A stretch of DNA of 64,000 bases from Cinnamomum chago. Lineage: Eukaryota; Streptophyta; Magnoliopsida; Laurales; Lauraceae. Location of the stretch: assembly GCA_038049695.1 (NCBI GenBank), contig CP142458.1, positions 44,786,001 through 44,850,000 on the forward strand. The letters run 5' to 3'. The notes under the pieces were generated by a model. The model was not told where the DNA came from, did no database searches, and worked only from the letters and a program-made list of their open reading frames with translations. The translations under genes and the position numbers were made by a program. Below, piece after piece: positions 24,347-35,730 of the stretch (position 1 is the first letter of the stretch; each line of letters begins with the position of its first letter).

Positions 24347-25869
24347 TAATAGCAGTGGTAAAAAGGAAGATGACTGGTGCAACAGTCGAAGCTAAGTAGT
24401 GGCAGTAGCAGCAATACAAGGAGCAGATCCCAGAATTTAAATATCACAGCAGCAGAAATAGTAACCCTTAGTAGTAGTGTAATAGAGTGAAGAAGATATC
24501 ACAGCAACCATGTAAGACCCCGACCCAAGTGACCTCGATTAGTGATAATTAAGTTGTGTGTTAGTTCTAAGCGTGATTAGCAATTTTGGTTAAGTTGGGA
24601 TTAGAATAGCAATCATTATAGCTTTGGAGAATTTTGAGTGCCTTTGTGACTAGTGGGGCCTTTGAGGGTTCCTTTTATGACTTTGCGTTTACTTGGGGGA
24701 TTATTCGAGATTCCGGTTATTTGTATTTTTATCCTATCTTGCTTATCTCGTTAATCTCTTCAACTTTCATGTTGATCCCGTTCCCGTTTAAGACCCCGAA
24801 ACCCGACTTTCCTAGCATTGAGGGCAAAACAGTCTTTTACACCAAAAATCTGTACCCACAAATTGATGTCCCCGAAACCCGCGAAACATATATTTTTTGG
24901 AAACTAGAAATTTCGATGAACATTTCTTCCTTCTCGTCGAACTCATCCGAGGCCTAGAAATCCATGTTTTAAACCCCACAAGTTTCTTAAGTAGTGGGAC
25001 CCCAACCCCATTTGCTGTAAAGAGAGGGAACCCATCTCTTCTTTCTCTCTCCTCCATTTTTCTAGCACAAACCAGCAACCTAGGGTTTCTCTTAATTTTC
25101 TCTTCTTCTTCTTGCTCTTTCCATCTCATTCTCCCACCAAACTTGCACCAACATCAAAATGGAGATCACCTTCTCTTCCTCTCCACTACAGCTTTCTTTT
25201 GATACCATTTGTGGAGAAAACCTCCCATTCCAAGGTCTTCATTGAACTCATCTTGCCTTTTTGGAGAATCAACAAGTAAGCAATCACACTTATTCTTCTA
25301 GATATGTGTTCTCCTAGCTCTTGAGAGGCTCCATTTTCTTTATTGGAAGTTTTCTCTTCTTGCTCCTTGTTTTGACCCATTTTAGTGTTTGTTTGGGGGT
25401 TTTTGCTTGTAGCTTGGAGCTTGGTTTTGGAAGGGCGTTAGAGGCTTAATTTCTTGATTAGAAGACCAAAGGCAAGTGGATGAAATGATTCTTCAGCATT
25501 TAGTAGTTTTATGATGAATATGGATGGTTTGGTCATTTTTACCCATATTTATTAACTTGTTTTTATTTGAATTGAATGCTCATTAAAGAGTTTTGTCCAA
25601 CTCATTTGTTGCTATGGGAATGTGATTAATAGCCTTGCATTTGTTTCTTCATTATAGCTCAATAGATCCTCGTGATTGTGGTTTTCTTCTCTCTTTGGTG
25701 AATGAATGTGAAAAGAATGAAGGTGTTTGGATGATGTTTGTGAAAACTTTTGAATATGAATAGGAGGAGCTTTTAGCTCATTTTATCGCAGGATGATGAA
25801 TGGGAATGAAGGGAAATGGTTTAAGGAAGAAATGGGCTCAAATCTTAACACAGAGGGGTTTTCCCGTAC

Positions 25870-26155
25870 CTGGCGGTCAGCCAGCGGTCACCTGTCGGCT
25901 AGCCGCCTAGTGACTGCCAGCTAATCGAACCATTTCGGTCACTTTTCTAGAGAGCACCATTTTCTTCCTGAAGGCGCGGTCAGCCTCACGGTTAGCCAGC
26001 GACCCATCGGCGGCTAACCGCCAACTAACCAAACCCATTTCGGTTACATTTCCAGAGTTCTGTAGCCACTAATGCATCCACGGTCAGCCTCGCGGTTAGC
26101 CAGCGGCTAACTGCCGAACCCATCAGCGGCTAACCGCCAGGTGACCGAAATTACC
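25870..26155. repeat. GGCTAACCGCC / GGTTAGCC inverted-repeat cluster
   Basis: CGGTTAGCC, CGGCTAACCGCC, CGGTCAGCC and AGCCAGCG recur in both orientations over three loose units of 90-110 bp. It is comparable in motif and LTR position to 4285-4675. Confidence 0.75.
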
Positions 26156-26173
26156 CAGAAACCTTGAAATGAA

Positions 26174-26479
26174 GAGAAATGAAGAGGGTTTTGTCCCAAT
26201 CATTTGTGCACCCTTTTAGAGAATGATGGGGACTGTTCACCTGGAGTTATGAATGGAGCCCGTTTGAGAAAGAAACCATATCACGAAGATTCATTTGAAG
26301 CCTTGAAAAATCCTAAGGTGTATAAGGAGAAATGAAGAGGGTTTTGTCCCAATCATTTGTGCACCCTTTTAGAGAATGATGGGGACTGTTCACCTGGAGT
26401 TATGAATGGAGCCCGTTTGAGAAAGAAACCATATCACGAAGATTCATTTGAAGCCTTGAAAAATCCTAAGGTGTATAAG
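26174..26479. repeat. Exact 153-bp tandem duplication
   Basis: 26174-26326 and 26327-26479 read identically, starting GAGAAATGAAGAGGG and ending GGTGTATAAG. The identity implies a recent duplication, or an assembly artefact. Confidence 0.95.
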
Positions 26480-29329
26480 GAGCCCAAAATGTCTTTAAAA
26501 CTCAAAGAATGCCAAGGGTATACTTAAATTGACATACGGGACCCCTATTCACCTCGGACTAGTTTTGAATCCCGATACTTGCCCCGTAATTTCAAAAGAT
26601 CAACTATGTTTCCGGATATCCCGATTTGTTACGTATATTCCCAAAAGTTATTGAATTATGATTTATCATTCCCAAAGGCATTGAAATTGTAATTTAGCAT
26701 TTTGCTAGCCCATTTATACATTGCCCGAATTGAAAGGAAATTTGTGCCTTGAGCACTCCCGTCCCGCCCGTTTACATACGTGCACTTGATATGTTTTACA
26801 CATGTTCTGATTTTGTCATTTGACCTATGAGTCGGCACCACTAGGCTTGGATAACCTTGTCAGTCTGATCCACTGACTTGGAGATCCCCCCTCCCGTCCC
26901 GCCAGCTGCAGTTTGGATCCCACTACCCGGTTATTACCGTGGTTTTGTCCCGATGCCGCAGATTGCTACAGTGGTTCCCGATGACCGGTTCGCTACCGTG
27001 GTCATGTCTCGAATTATTATATATGTATATGTAAATTTTGTTGTATCTCCTCACCTTGTGTGACTGAGATCAACATCCCGATATGCTCGTCACTTCGGTG
27101 ATAGAGGTCTTAGCTTCGTGTGGTTGCCATATTGCTTGTTTCCTGATTTCCTTGGATACCTTACATGTTTTATATTGCATATATGTTTTCCAGTAATTGA
27201 TTCTTTTCTTTGTGAAAATTATTGTTTAAACAGGTTTTAAATGTTTTCCAAGGTAATCCATTTATCATGTTTATTGTTATATCTTTTCACCCACCTGCCA
27301 GACTTTCGTGTCGGATCTATTTTCTTTGGTACTCAGGCCCAGTCGTTGGTTATCCCGAGGCGGAGCACGAGGAGGCGGTCAGAAAACTGCAACGATTAGT
27401 TGAGTGGCATGCCGATGATGTCGTTTAGATATTCGCGAGTCACGTAACATTTTGGGTTTGGTTAACCATTCTTTTGGGATTAATATTTTGATTATATTGG
27501 TCTTTGTTGACCTCTACTTTTGGAAAATGTAATTAAGCGATCTTTGATGTAAACTTTAACATACTTTTGGGAAAGCACTAATGATCATTGCTCACTCTGA
27601 TATTCTGTTATATAAATGTGTTATCAGTCTTGTTATTCTGGGTATGAATGTATGAATTAGATTTGCTACACGCTTCCGCAATTGAAAGAAATATTTATGT
27701 TGTTGGGATATCCTCACTGCGGACACCTGTGGGAAATCGCGTATACGAGTGACATCTTTTTATTGACTCGTAAACGTATTGATTCAAATAAATTTATGGT
27801 ACGAACTATCATTCATTTTCATCTCACCATTTCAATCTAAGAGTGTCCCGATCCGGATTGAGTTGGTAACCCGTTCCGGGGTCGTGACAAACCAGCAGTA
27901 CAGCAACCAGCAACAGCAGCAAACAGCAATGGCAGCAAACAACAGCAGCAAGAAAAAAAAACAGCAATCAGCAGCAAACGTCCTTGACGTCAGTGTGAAA
28001 AACAGCATGTGGGCCCCACCAAGTGATCTCTAGACTGATCAGAGAGTGGGGATGAATGAGGAGCAATTTTATGCAACTACTGGAAGTGGTACCAGTCAGA
28101 ACAAATCCAGATCCAAGATTTTGGACAGCTGTGATGAAAACAAGTGGAAAAAACTGAATTTCCAAAAAAATTGGTAGAAGACCTACCTCTGATGATCAAT
28201 AAATATGAAAAAAAATCTTCATAAACAAGGAAATAGCCAGGCGACCAAGAGGGGTAGAGGCCGCTGATATGGCGATAATGATCACAGGTGGGCCACGCCT
28301 GATCTGGGATGATCAGTGAGGATCAAAGAGGATCAGGCTGAAGGATCAGGCAAGATGACTAGAAGATGATCACAGACGATTCACCATGCTCTAATACCAT
28401 GTCAATTTGAGAAGATGTTGTAAGGTCCCATGCCTTTATTAGAGGGGCTTAGTAACTAATCACTAGGATTTAGGGTGCTTAATTGGGTTTAGTGGCCTAA
28501 GCACTAGGATTAGTGGTGTGTGGTGCATTAGGTAGTGGGTCATGCATATCATACTTACTTGGACCCACCTTGGCCAGGTGGCCCAAGGCACTCTCATTAG
28601 GAGCCCATACCCATTTGCCAAGGACTTTCTTGTAGACTCCCTAACAACTTGGCCTTATTTGTAAAATTCCTAAAAGAAAACTCCCTTTTAAACCCTAAAG
28701 CCCCATTTCCCCATTTCATTTCATTCCTTCTCCTCTACAACCTTTCTACTCCTTCTACCCCATTTCTCCATCAACCAAGCTAGGGCTTCCAAGAGTCTCC
28801 AATGCTTTCCCCAAGGCTCAAGAGTCTCCCCATCATCTCCTTCATCTTCCTCCTTTCTCATTCTCATCAATAGGTAAGCAAACCCTCTCTCTAAACTCAT
28901 GTAGTTTGCTTCTTTCAACACTAGGAGCATGCATTGGTGATTTAGTGGGTTTTCCCTTTCATTTTGGCATGTAGGAAGTGGGTTCTTTGCTTGGTTTGAA
29001 GTGGGGAGGTGTGAAGAGCAAGGTTTGAGGTAACCCTAGGCTCTAAGAAAGGGGTTTTTGCTTCACTAAGCCAAAGGCAAGTATATAGACATGATTAATG
29101 GTGTAGGCATGTTTATTTGGTTGATTCTAATGCTTTAAATGTGATAACCTTCTCTATCATGTGCATTTATGATATTTGGGTTGGTGGGTGTGAATTTAAA
29201 ATGCATTAATGGTGGATAGTTACATAAAACAAAATTGATAAAAATATTTGATTGATGCCATTGAGGCTATACTCCTTTCTTGTTAACTTTCATTGACTCA
29301 CTCATTAGTTTGTTACATTTGTTGGTTTG

Positions 29330-29545
29330 ATGTTTTAAACATGTTCAATATCTCTACTAGATGCTTTAGATGTGTTAAATATCTCTACTACTATTTTAAA
29401 TATGTTAAATATCTTTACTACTACTTTAAATATGTTAAATATCTCTACTAATGCTTGAAATGTGCTAAATGCCTCTACTAATGCCTTAAATGTGTTAAAT
29501 ATATCTACAATACTATAAATGTGTTACATATCTCTAACATGTGCA
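29330..29545. repeat. About seven 30-bp degenerate tandem repeats
   Basis: The unit is roughly TTTAAATATGTTAAATATCT followed by CTACTAATGC. Copies differ at several positions and the period is close to 30 bp. Looser repeats of about 70-90 bp (GGGTTAGTGGGTATGGA...GTGGAGCTATTA) flank it at 29160-29780. Confidence 0.8.
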
Positions 29546-30267
29546 TTTATGATAATTGGGTTGGTGGGTATGGAAGTAAATTACACTAATGGTGGAGCTA
29601 TTAATGAGTGTTAAAATGGTCTTAAATTGGGATGTTTGGATTAGTGGGTATGGACTTGAAACAAATTAAGGGTGGAGCTATCAATGGGTGTTAAATTGGA
29701 CTATTTGGGTTAGTGTGTGTGGATTTAAAATGCATTAATAGTGGAGTTGTTATTGGGCATTAAAATGGTGTTAAATCGAATGGATTTGGGACCCATTTAC
29801 CCTTGGAACTTGGACCTTGACCCCACTTGACCTATGAGTAAGAATTGGACCTCTAGTAAGGGGGTGTGTAGGCTAGCATCTCCTTGTGGGTTGTGAGGTA
29901 GTATATGTGGGACCTATATTGGGCTAAGTGGGTGGCGTAGTGGAACCCTGAGGTGCCAACAACTTCAGAAGCACCAAATGATTATGAGAGGCATTTCGGA
30001 CCCACGTAACCACCGTGTTAAGAGGGTATGGACCCTACACATCATGAATGACCCTAGCCCTAGGTTGGTTAGTTCCCACCCCCATGGCCCTTGACTATAT
30101 GACTTGTATAGGCTATGGTTAGCTTAGGACCTCCCGAATATTACAAGACAGGAGCATATACAATTTTGTTACTTGATCTAATACCCTCTATTAATATGCT
30201 CGCGGGTGGCTCTATTGACAATGTGATGGGAGCACCCTATGTAGGACTAACTTGTTTAGGAGAGAGA

Positions 30268-30424
30268 GTGAGTGTGTATGTGTAGGTTTGGGTTTTGTGT
30301 GTGTATGTGTAGGTTTGGGTTTTGTGTGTGTATGTGTAGGTTTGGGTCTGTGTGGGTTTGTGTTTCTCTGATCATGTATGTTTGGGTTTTTTTTTTTTTT
30401 TTTGGCTGGGGTGGGGGGGGGGGG
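30268..30424. repeat. TG-rich ~26-bp repeat followed by T17 and G12 tracts
   Basis: GTGTATGTGTAGGTTTGGGT is repeated three times, then a run of 17 T (30387-30403) and a run of 12 G (30413-30424). Such tracts are prone to slippage and to sequencing length errors. Confidence 0.85.
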
Positions 30425-30526
30425 TTTGGTTTGAATATGTGTGTACATGTAGGTTTATATGTGTGTCCGCGTATGGTTTTGTGCTTACCGTCTGCAGATC
30501 GGGAGGTGGATGTACGCCACCATATC

Positions 30527-30660
30527 AGCTTGTCTGGGTTTGACCGGGTTCGCCTGGGTTGCATTTGTTTGACCAGCTTGTCTGGGTTTGACCGGGTTCG
30601 CCTGGGTTGCATATGTTTGACCAGCCTGTTCGGGTACCGGGTTCACCTGGGTGCATTCAT
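30527..30660. repeat. 48-bp tandem repeat, two good copies plus one diverged
   Basis: AGCTTGTCTGGGTTTGACCG begins at 30527 and 30575, each copy ending TTTGACC. A shorter relative starts at 30623 (AGCCTGTTCGGG). Confidence 0.9.
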
Positions 30661-31564
30661 TTTGATAACATATGATGGTCTGATTATTTTGTTGGTTAGT
30701 TATATTTCGTTTATCCATTATTTCTGTACTTTCTGACATATTGGTTTCAGTTGGCACATGTTACACTACTACTCATATCTATTTACTTGCCAGTATATCT
30801 GATGCTGCTACATTTGGTGCTTAGGTAGTGGGGCCCGTTGTGTAGATGGCTGTGGCAGTCTTACGAGATTCACTAGTTGAGGGATTGCCCCCTAGTGGAG
30901 TGTGGCAATAGTGTGGTGTTGCTGTATTGGTGCTTGAGAGCCTCACTTTATATTCCAGCTATGAGCATAGGTGCCTCTTGCACAGGTCATTATGGTGTTT
31001 TAGACATTCGTTAAAACTCTAATGCATTTTGTAATTGAAATATAAGTTAATTCCTTTCTGTTACTTGTATCAGCTCTGATGTTATTGCATGTTGTATTGG
31101 TGACCATCTGCGCAGATTGTATGAATCGCTACTTCCGTGTTTGTTTATGGTGACTGATCATCTCTCATAACCTCACTATGGACTTCGATCCACCTGAAAT
31201 TAGGGCCGCAAATGCATTTAAGGGAAAGATTTTAATTGGCCCCGATTCTCAGGCCCTAATGATGCGGTTAGGATCCAATCGATTTTTTGGGGCGCGACAG
31301 ATGTAATATAGAACGCGCAGAGAGAGAGAGAGCGCTGAGATCGTGTGCCCCCCTTAGGGTTCCATCTATTCTCATTATATAAGGGTTTAATACCCTATTA
31401 ATAGAATCGCAATACAAATACAATTCATAAATTATAGCTACCTAATATAGAAAGAGTACTTAAGTTATGACTTGGACTAATTGTATCTTAACTAAAACAC
31501 ACTATCAAACTATAATACAATTATTGGGCCCAATTGGGCCGGCGTAGGATAGGCTTGATTGACA

Positions 31565-32454
31565 GTTAATGATTTTTATTATATCTTTAGGGAGAGTTTG
31601 GGATGAGTTTCATTTGCCAAACAAGATTTTAGAGAAAAAAAAAATTAATGAGTTTTCTTCTAAGATGCAGTGGTTTGAACCTTCTTCCATCAATTCTCTC
31701 TTTGATTTGGTCCATAATCAGTTTTAATGCAACCCATCACTTTCTTGTCCCTAGTTTTATCTCTCAACCCTTTTTGGTATTATAAAGAATTATTTGATAA
31801 TAATAAACATCACAAGGAGGTAGTGTGGCATGTGCACTACAAAGATTTGGTTTAATATCAAAAGCATGCCTCATAAAACTGTGGGATTGCTTAGGATTAT
31901 GTCCTTTCATAGCAACAATCAGTTCTTTTCTATTGTATGGGATTATTTTTTTCACATCGTCAATCCTCAAGCTGGCTGTAATTATTGAGCACTTTTAGGG
32001 GTTTTTTTTTTTTTTTTCTTCTTCTTTCTTTTTTGGCTCTTCCATTCAAGGTTGAGTTTGGACCAAATAAGCTATTATCAACCAACAGTCTAATTTAAAC
32101 TCCCTCGGGCATCTAATGTTCCTTACTAAACTCAAAATCAGTCTCCAAATAAATATGGTAAAACTTAAACTGGACAAATTATCTTGAATGGTCATGATTT
32201 GATGACGAGGGCTTTATAGACAGATGCCTCAAATAAGATTGCTATATCATGCCTTTTCCACTTTATACAAAAGAAATTGATTTAACTTTTACATTTTTTG
32301 ATACACTAAAGGAAGTTTTGGATAGCATTGCTACACCATAACCTGAAGGGTGGTGCATGTTGTAGGACATTTGTAACTCATTTTAGAGTGTTATCTTTAC
32401 GTGCATTTCAGTTTGTTTTTTTTTTTTTAATCCTTCCATTCTTCGATATCACTA
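31565..32454. other. Unassigned stretch between Copia D and the Gypsy element
   Basis: It is AT-rich with T/A tracts (31628, 32001, 32418). One 68-codon minus-strand frame (31764-31970; includes YNRKELIVAMKGHNPKQSH) was not recognised and has no supporting splice sites. CACTA at 32450-32454 is the target duplication of the Gypsy element. Confidence 0.4.
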
Positions 32455-34609
32455 TGTCATGACCCAAATCCCAAGGCCATGTCGGATATTCGGATCGTGA
32501 TAACTTGGCAAAGTTTACGATTCATTTATCAAATAATTCACATAAGAGATTTGGCATTTAAATCAAACTATAACTCCAATTTAATTTATAAAAGTCAAAC
32601 AATATCAATAATCTCTAACTTATCCAAATTCCTATGTTCTGATTCAATTTAATAATGTACTAAACATTAAATAAATTGCTAAACAAAGCTAATCCTTCTA
32701 TCAATTATTTAAATATTTCTCGTTCTCTCCCTTCAGCCACGCATTCCAAAATCTACGTGCTGAACACCATCTTGACTTCTCTCACCCGCAATAAGATTAC
32801 CTGAAGGGGGCAACACAACATCAATACTACTAGTGAATGAATTTTCCTAATTACGTAAGCAGCATAAAACATAATATCACATGATCAACATATTTGAATC
32901 AATATATTAAATGCTATCAAAAGTACATCCATATACATATCCACGCCCATGCACATTACCACATCCATATACATATCCGTGCTCATGCACATTACCACGC
33001 CTCAAATGCCCATCGTATACATGTATACCGGTCACTATGACCCTGTCTCATCAGACACGTCCACTAAGGACCAGCCGATATAACGGCCCGGACACTAAGT
33101 ACAACATCCCAAGTCTGGGACCAAATGCACAATTTCATGATCATATAACCATAATTCATTATTAATAATTTATACAACAGTAGTGTGGATCCAGCCCTTA
33201 TACACTTCACCGATTGATGCCCCACTCCTAACGATAATTGTTAATGAATGGTATAAGAGTGGCCCACACTATAATATAAACACATCATTAACTAATCAAG
33301 TCTAACCAATTAATTGAAATCTAATTAATTGATAACAATTCTTATAATTAAATTACAGTGCACATAACCCTTGCTTTGCCTGGGTATACAGGTTGAATTG
33401 TAATTACATATAAAGTCCAGGGTAGTTTCCTTTATCAAGTTCCATCTATACTTCATCCAGAACATATAGAATAATATATTGTTTCTACCTGAATACAATG
33501 ATATAATCATCCAGTGGGTCCAACTCAACTAAACCAAGATCAGCCTCCTAGGTCATGGTCGCCCACTGTTAAACCATCAGCCCATTGGATCTGATCCATC
33601 ATCAGATCATATTCTGGGGTCCACAAGTCAAATCTGATGTTTACTGTTTTATGTACAAAGTCACGCCTGGCTGTATTTGAATCCATTGATCAGTGGGTCC
33701 CACTGGTAAAATTCCCAGATGTCCCACTCCTCCATGGTCGCCCAGGGGTCCACTTCAAGATGTAGGGTCCTGATTTCCAATCAGGAACACTAATGGGTCC
33801 CACAATCCCTGACGACATTCAAATCCTGTTTGCCTCCAACTCACGCCTGTAATATGTAAATCCAGTGGATGATGGCCCAAACGGAATCCACTCCACATGG
33901 GTCCAGGTCCTCATGGGTCTACCATGGGTCCCCTTGTGGATCTATGGTCCTGATTCTCCATCTAGTGGGCCATGGGGTCCCACAACTCACAAACATTCAA
34001 TACTACCATTGACGACAGTACTCTGTTTTTACAGATTTGTGCCTGTTTGACATATATTCAAGGATCTACACCCCCTATCAAACTATAACATTCAAATCAC
34101 CATTCAAACATGATTCCTTGCCTCAAAACATATCTTTTATGCGTATGTGATGTTTTTAAAAAATCATTACATACCTAACAATACAGAATATTTGAATCAC
34201 ATTCCATTATCAATCATCTTGATTAATCACCCAATCAATTAGGAAGATCCACTTACCTTTGATACGTGATTGTTGCTTTTGCGATGTGCGGACGCGAATA
34301 GGACATCAATCTTCCTCTCCTCCTAGATTGCAGCCCACAGTCTTTCTCAGAATTTTTCCAGCTTAAAACATCATAATAGGGGGCCGTTGGTTTGCTTATG
34401 CATATATATAAGGATGTGTTGTATAAACTTCCTAATTCTAATCTTTCTCTTATTTCCTCTATTAGAGTTGTTATACAACTCCAATCCCAACACGTGAGAC
34501 ACTTTCCAATTTCCAATTCCTTAATAAGTACTACTACTAATTCCATAATAAGGAAACAACTAAGGTACCACTTGGGCCAGACTAAGCCCAGGTAATTCAG
34601 GATATTACA
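32455..34609 (-). repeat. 3' LTR of the Gypsy element (2155 bp)
   Basis: On the minus strand it starts TGTAATATCCTGAATTACC (34609) and ends GATTTGGGTCATGACA (32455). A TATATATA stretch near 34400 may be the promoter. It holds three loose units of about 180 bp (33500-34060) rich in GTGGGTCCCAC-type sequence. By eye it differs from the other LTR by about 20 substitutions over 1.4 kb, plus a deletion of about 100 bp in the other copy. Confidence 0.9.
33500..34060. repeat. About three degenerate 180-bp repeats inside the Gypsy LTR
   Basis: The blocks CACGCCTG..GT, AATCCA(T/G)TG and GTGGGTCCCAC, and CATGGTCGCCCA recur at similar spacing. The corresponding stretch in the other LTR is 51540-52100. 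Confidence 0.55.
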
Positions 34610-34622
34610 TACTCCCCTCCTT
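34610..34622 (-). promoter_or_regulatory. Polypurine tract of the Gypsy element
   Basis: The minus strand reads AAGGAGGGGAGTA immediately before the 3' LTR start TGTAAT. This is the position and composition of a plus-strand primer. Confidence 0.85.
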
Positions 34623-34689
34623 GGGAAATTTGATCCTCCAAATTTAAAACATACCTATGTCGAAAAGATGGGGGGTACTTCTTTCAGAC

Positions 34690-35436
34690 CTTGTCCTCGA
34701 TCTCCCATGTAGCTTCATTTGGATCATGATGTGTCCAGAGCACCTTGACTAGCCGGACTGTTCATCTCCGCAACACCCTCTCCTTGGTGTCTACGATTGC
34801 AACAGGGCTCTCCTCATAGGATAAATCTGGCTGTAAGTTCATTGGTTCGAAATCTAACACATGAGACGGGTCTGGTTCATACTTTTTCAACATGGATACA
34901 TCATACATGAAACACCTTATGAACTCCAGCTAACTGCGGTGGTAGTTCCAATTCATAAGCATTCCCATCGCTCACGCACCCTATAATTTTGAATGGTCCA
35001 ATGTATCTCGGGCTTAGCTTTCCCTTTTTGCCGAATCGCATCACTCCCTTCGTCGGAGAAACTTTTAGGAATACCGAGTCACCGACCAAAAATTCTAATT
35101 CTCGTCGGTGTTTATCTGCATAACTCTTTTGGCGACTCTGAGCAGTCTTCAATCTGTCTCGGATTTTCATAATAATCTCGGTAGAGGTTTGCACCCATTC
35201 AGGGCCTAAAATCCGTCGATCGCCCACTTCCTCCCAACAAATTGGAGAGCGGCAGCTCCTGCCGCACAAGGCCTCGAAAGGAGCCATCTGAATACTCGAA
35301 TGATAGCTATTATTATAAGCAAACTCTGCCAGCGGTAACTACTCATCCCAACTGTCACTGAAATCTATAGCACAAGCGCGAAGCATGTCTTCTAGTGTTG
35401 ATTGGTCCTCTCCGTCTATCCATCAGCCTGAGGGTG
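34690..35436 (-). pseudogene. Gypsy integrase C-terminal part with chromodomain-like tail
   Basis: The minus strand contains the integrase end (LPLAEFAYNNSYHSS; MAPFEALCGRSCRSP), the GPFKIIGCV..AYELELP stretch, GVHKVFHV, and a tail with VLWTHHDPNEATWEIED. The open part is 34901-35287; stops interrupt both sides. It is separated from the integrase core (41247 onward) by Copia B, whose ATACG duplication marks the cut. Confidence 0.85.
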
Positions 35437-35441
35437 ATACG

Positions 35442-35718
35442 TGTAGAAGATAATGGGCCCATCTAACCCAAGGCCCATATACAATAGGCCCATACTCATA
35501 TATCACGTGGGATTAGTTGACTCATCACCAATCTGTTTATATTCTCATTCCATGTATAGAAGATTGTAATTTATATTCTTTATATTCTTTCCTCATACAT
35601 AGATTGTAATTGCCTTGATTAAGGCTAGAATTCATTATAAGTAAAGAGAGGACTGATCGACCAGATCATCCAATATTCCAAAGCTTTTTCTCTTCATCTC
35701 AAAGTTCTGAATCTTACA
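35442..35718 (+). repeat. 5' LTR of Copia B
   Basis: TGTAGAAGATAATGGGCCC to CTGAATCTTACA, 277 bp. A TATA-like ATTATAAGTAAA lies near 35635. Confidence 0.93.
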
Positions 35719-35730
35719 TGGTATCAGAGC
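35719..35730 (+). promoter_or_regulatory. Primer binding site of Copia B
   Basis: TGGTATCAGAGC directly abuts the LTR end; initiator tRNA-Met type. Confidence 0.93.

Larger units (their letters stand above)
24511..27889 (+). mobile_element. Solo LTR (3.38 kb), Gypsy type, with perfect TSD AACCA
   Basis: It starts TGTAAGACCCCGACCC and ends CGGGGTCGTGACA. It is flanked by AACCA at 24506-24510 and 27890-27894. No primer site, coding domain or second LTR is present, so it is a recombination remnant. Internal landmarks are a GC-rich inverted-repeat cluster (25870-26155) and an exact 153-bp tandem duplication (26174-26479). Confidence 0.92.
24347..28418 (-). mobile_element. Copia D leader and LTR edge (antisense), split by a solo LTR
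   Basis: The leader occupies 24347-24510 and 27895-28399. It is rich in CAGCAA/CAGCAG units near the insertion. On the minus strand the primer site TGGTATTAGAGC (28388-28399) abuts the LTR end TTGACA (28400). The rest of the LTR lies beyond a second solo LTR (to 31564). Confidence 0.75.
28419..31299 (+). mobile_element. Solo LTR (2.88 kb) with perfect TSD GATGT
   Basis: It starts TGTAAGGTCCC and ends GGGGCGCGACA. GATGT flanks it at 28414-28418 and 31300-31304. It sits inside the Copia D LTR. It contains several low-complexity tandem arrays (29330-29545, 30268-30345, 30387-30424, 30527-30660) and no gene. Confidence 0.92.
28400..31564 (-). repeat. Copia D 5' LTR (about 284 bp), split by a solo LTR
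   Basis: On the minus strand the LTR begins TGTCAATCAAGCC (31564) and ends TTCTCAAATTGACA (28400), with terminal TGTCAA/TTGACA inverted repeats. The pieces are 28400-28418 and 31305-31564, separated by the 28419-31299 insertion and its GATGT duplication. A TATA-like TTATATAATG lies near 31375. Confidence 0.8.

Noticed and set aside
29330..29545. Regular 30-bp repeats that could suggest a CRISPR array
   Set aside because: Units are directly adjacent and diverged, without unique spacers; plant nuclear context.
30272..30736. 154-codon plus-strand frame and 118-codon minus-strand frame
   Set aside because: Both are translations of TG-rich and 48-bp tandem repeats and homopolymer runs inside a solo LTR; no domain is present.
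31764..31970. 68-codon minus-strand frame between Copia D and Gypsy
   Set aside because: Not recognised and without splice or regulatory support; kept only as a remark in the spacer entry.
33865..34050. 61-codon frame MDDGPNGIHSTW, repeated at 51904
   Set aside because: It occurs in both because these are the two LTRs of the same Gypsy element; no coding evidence.
34253..34546. Minus-strand frame of about 97 codons, repeated as 156 codons at 52292
   Set aside because: It lies within the LTR promoter region of the Gypsy element and differs in length between copies because of indels.
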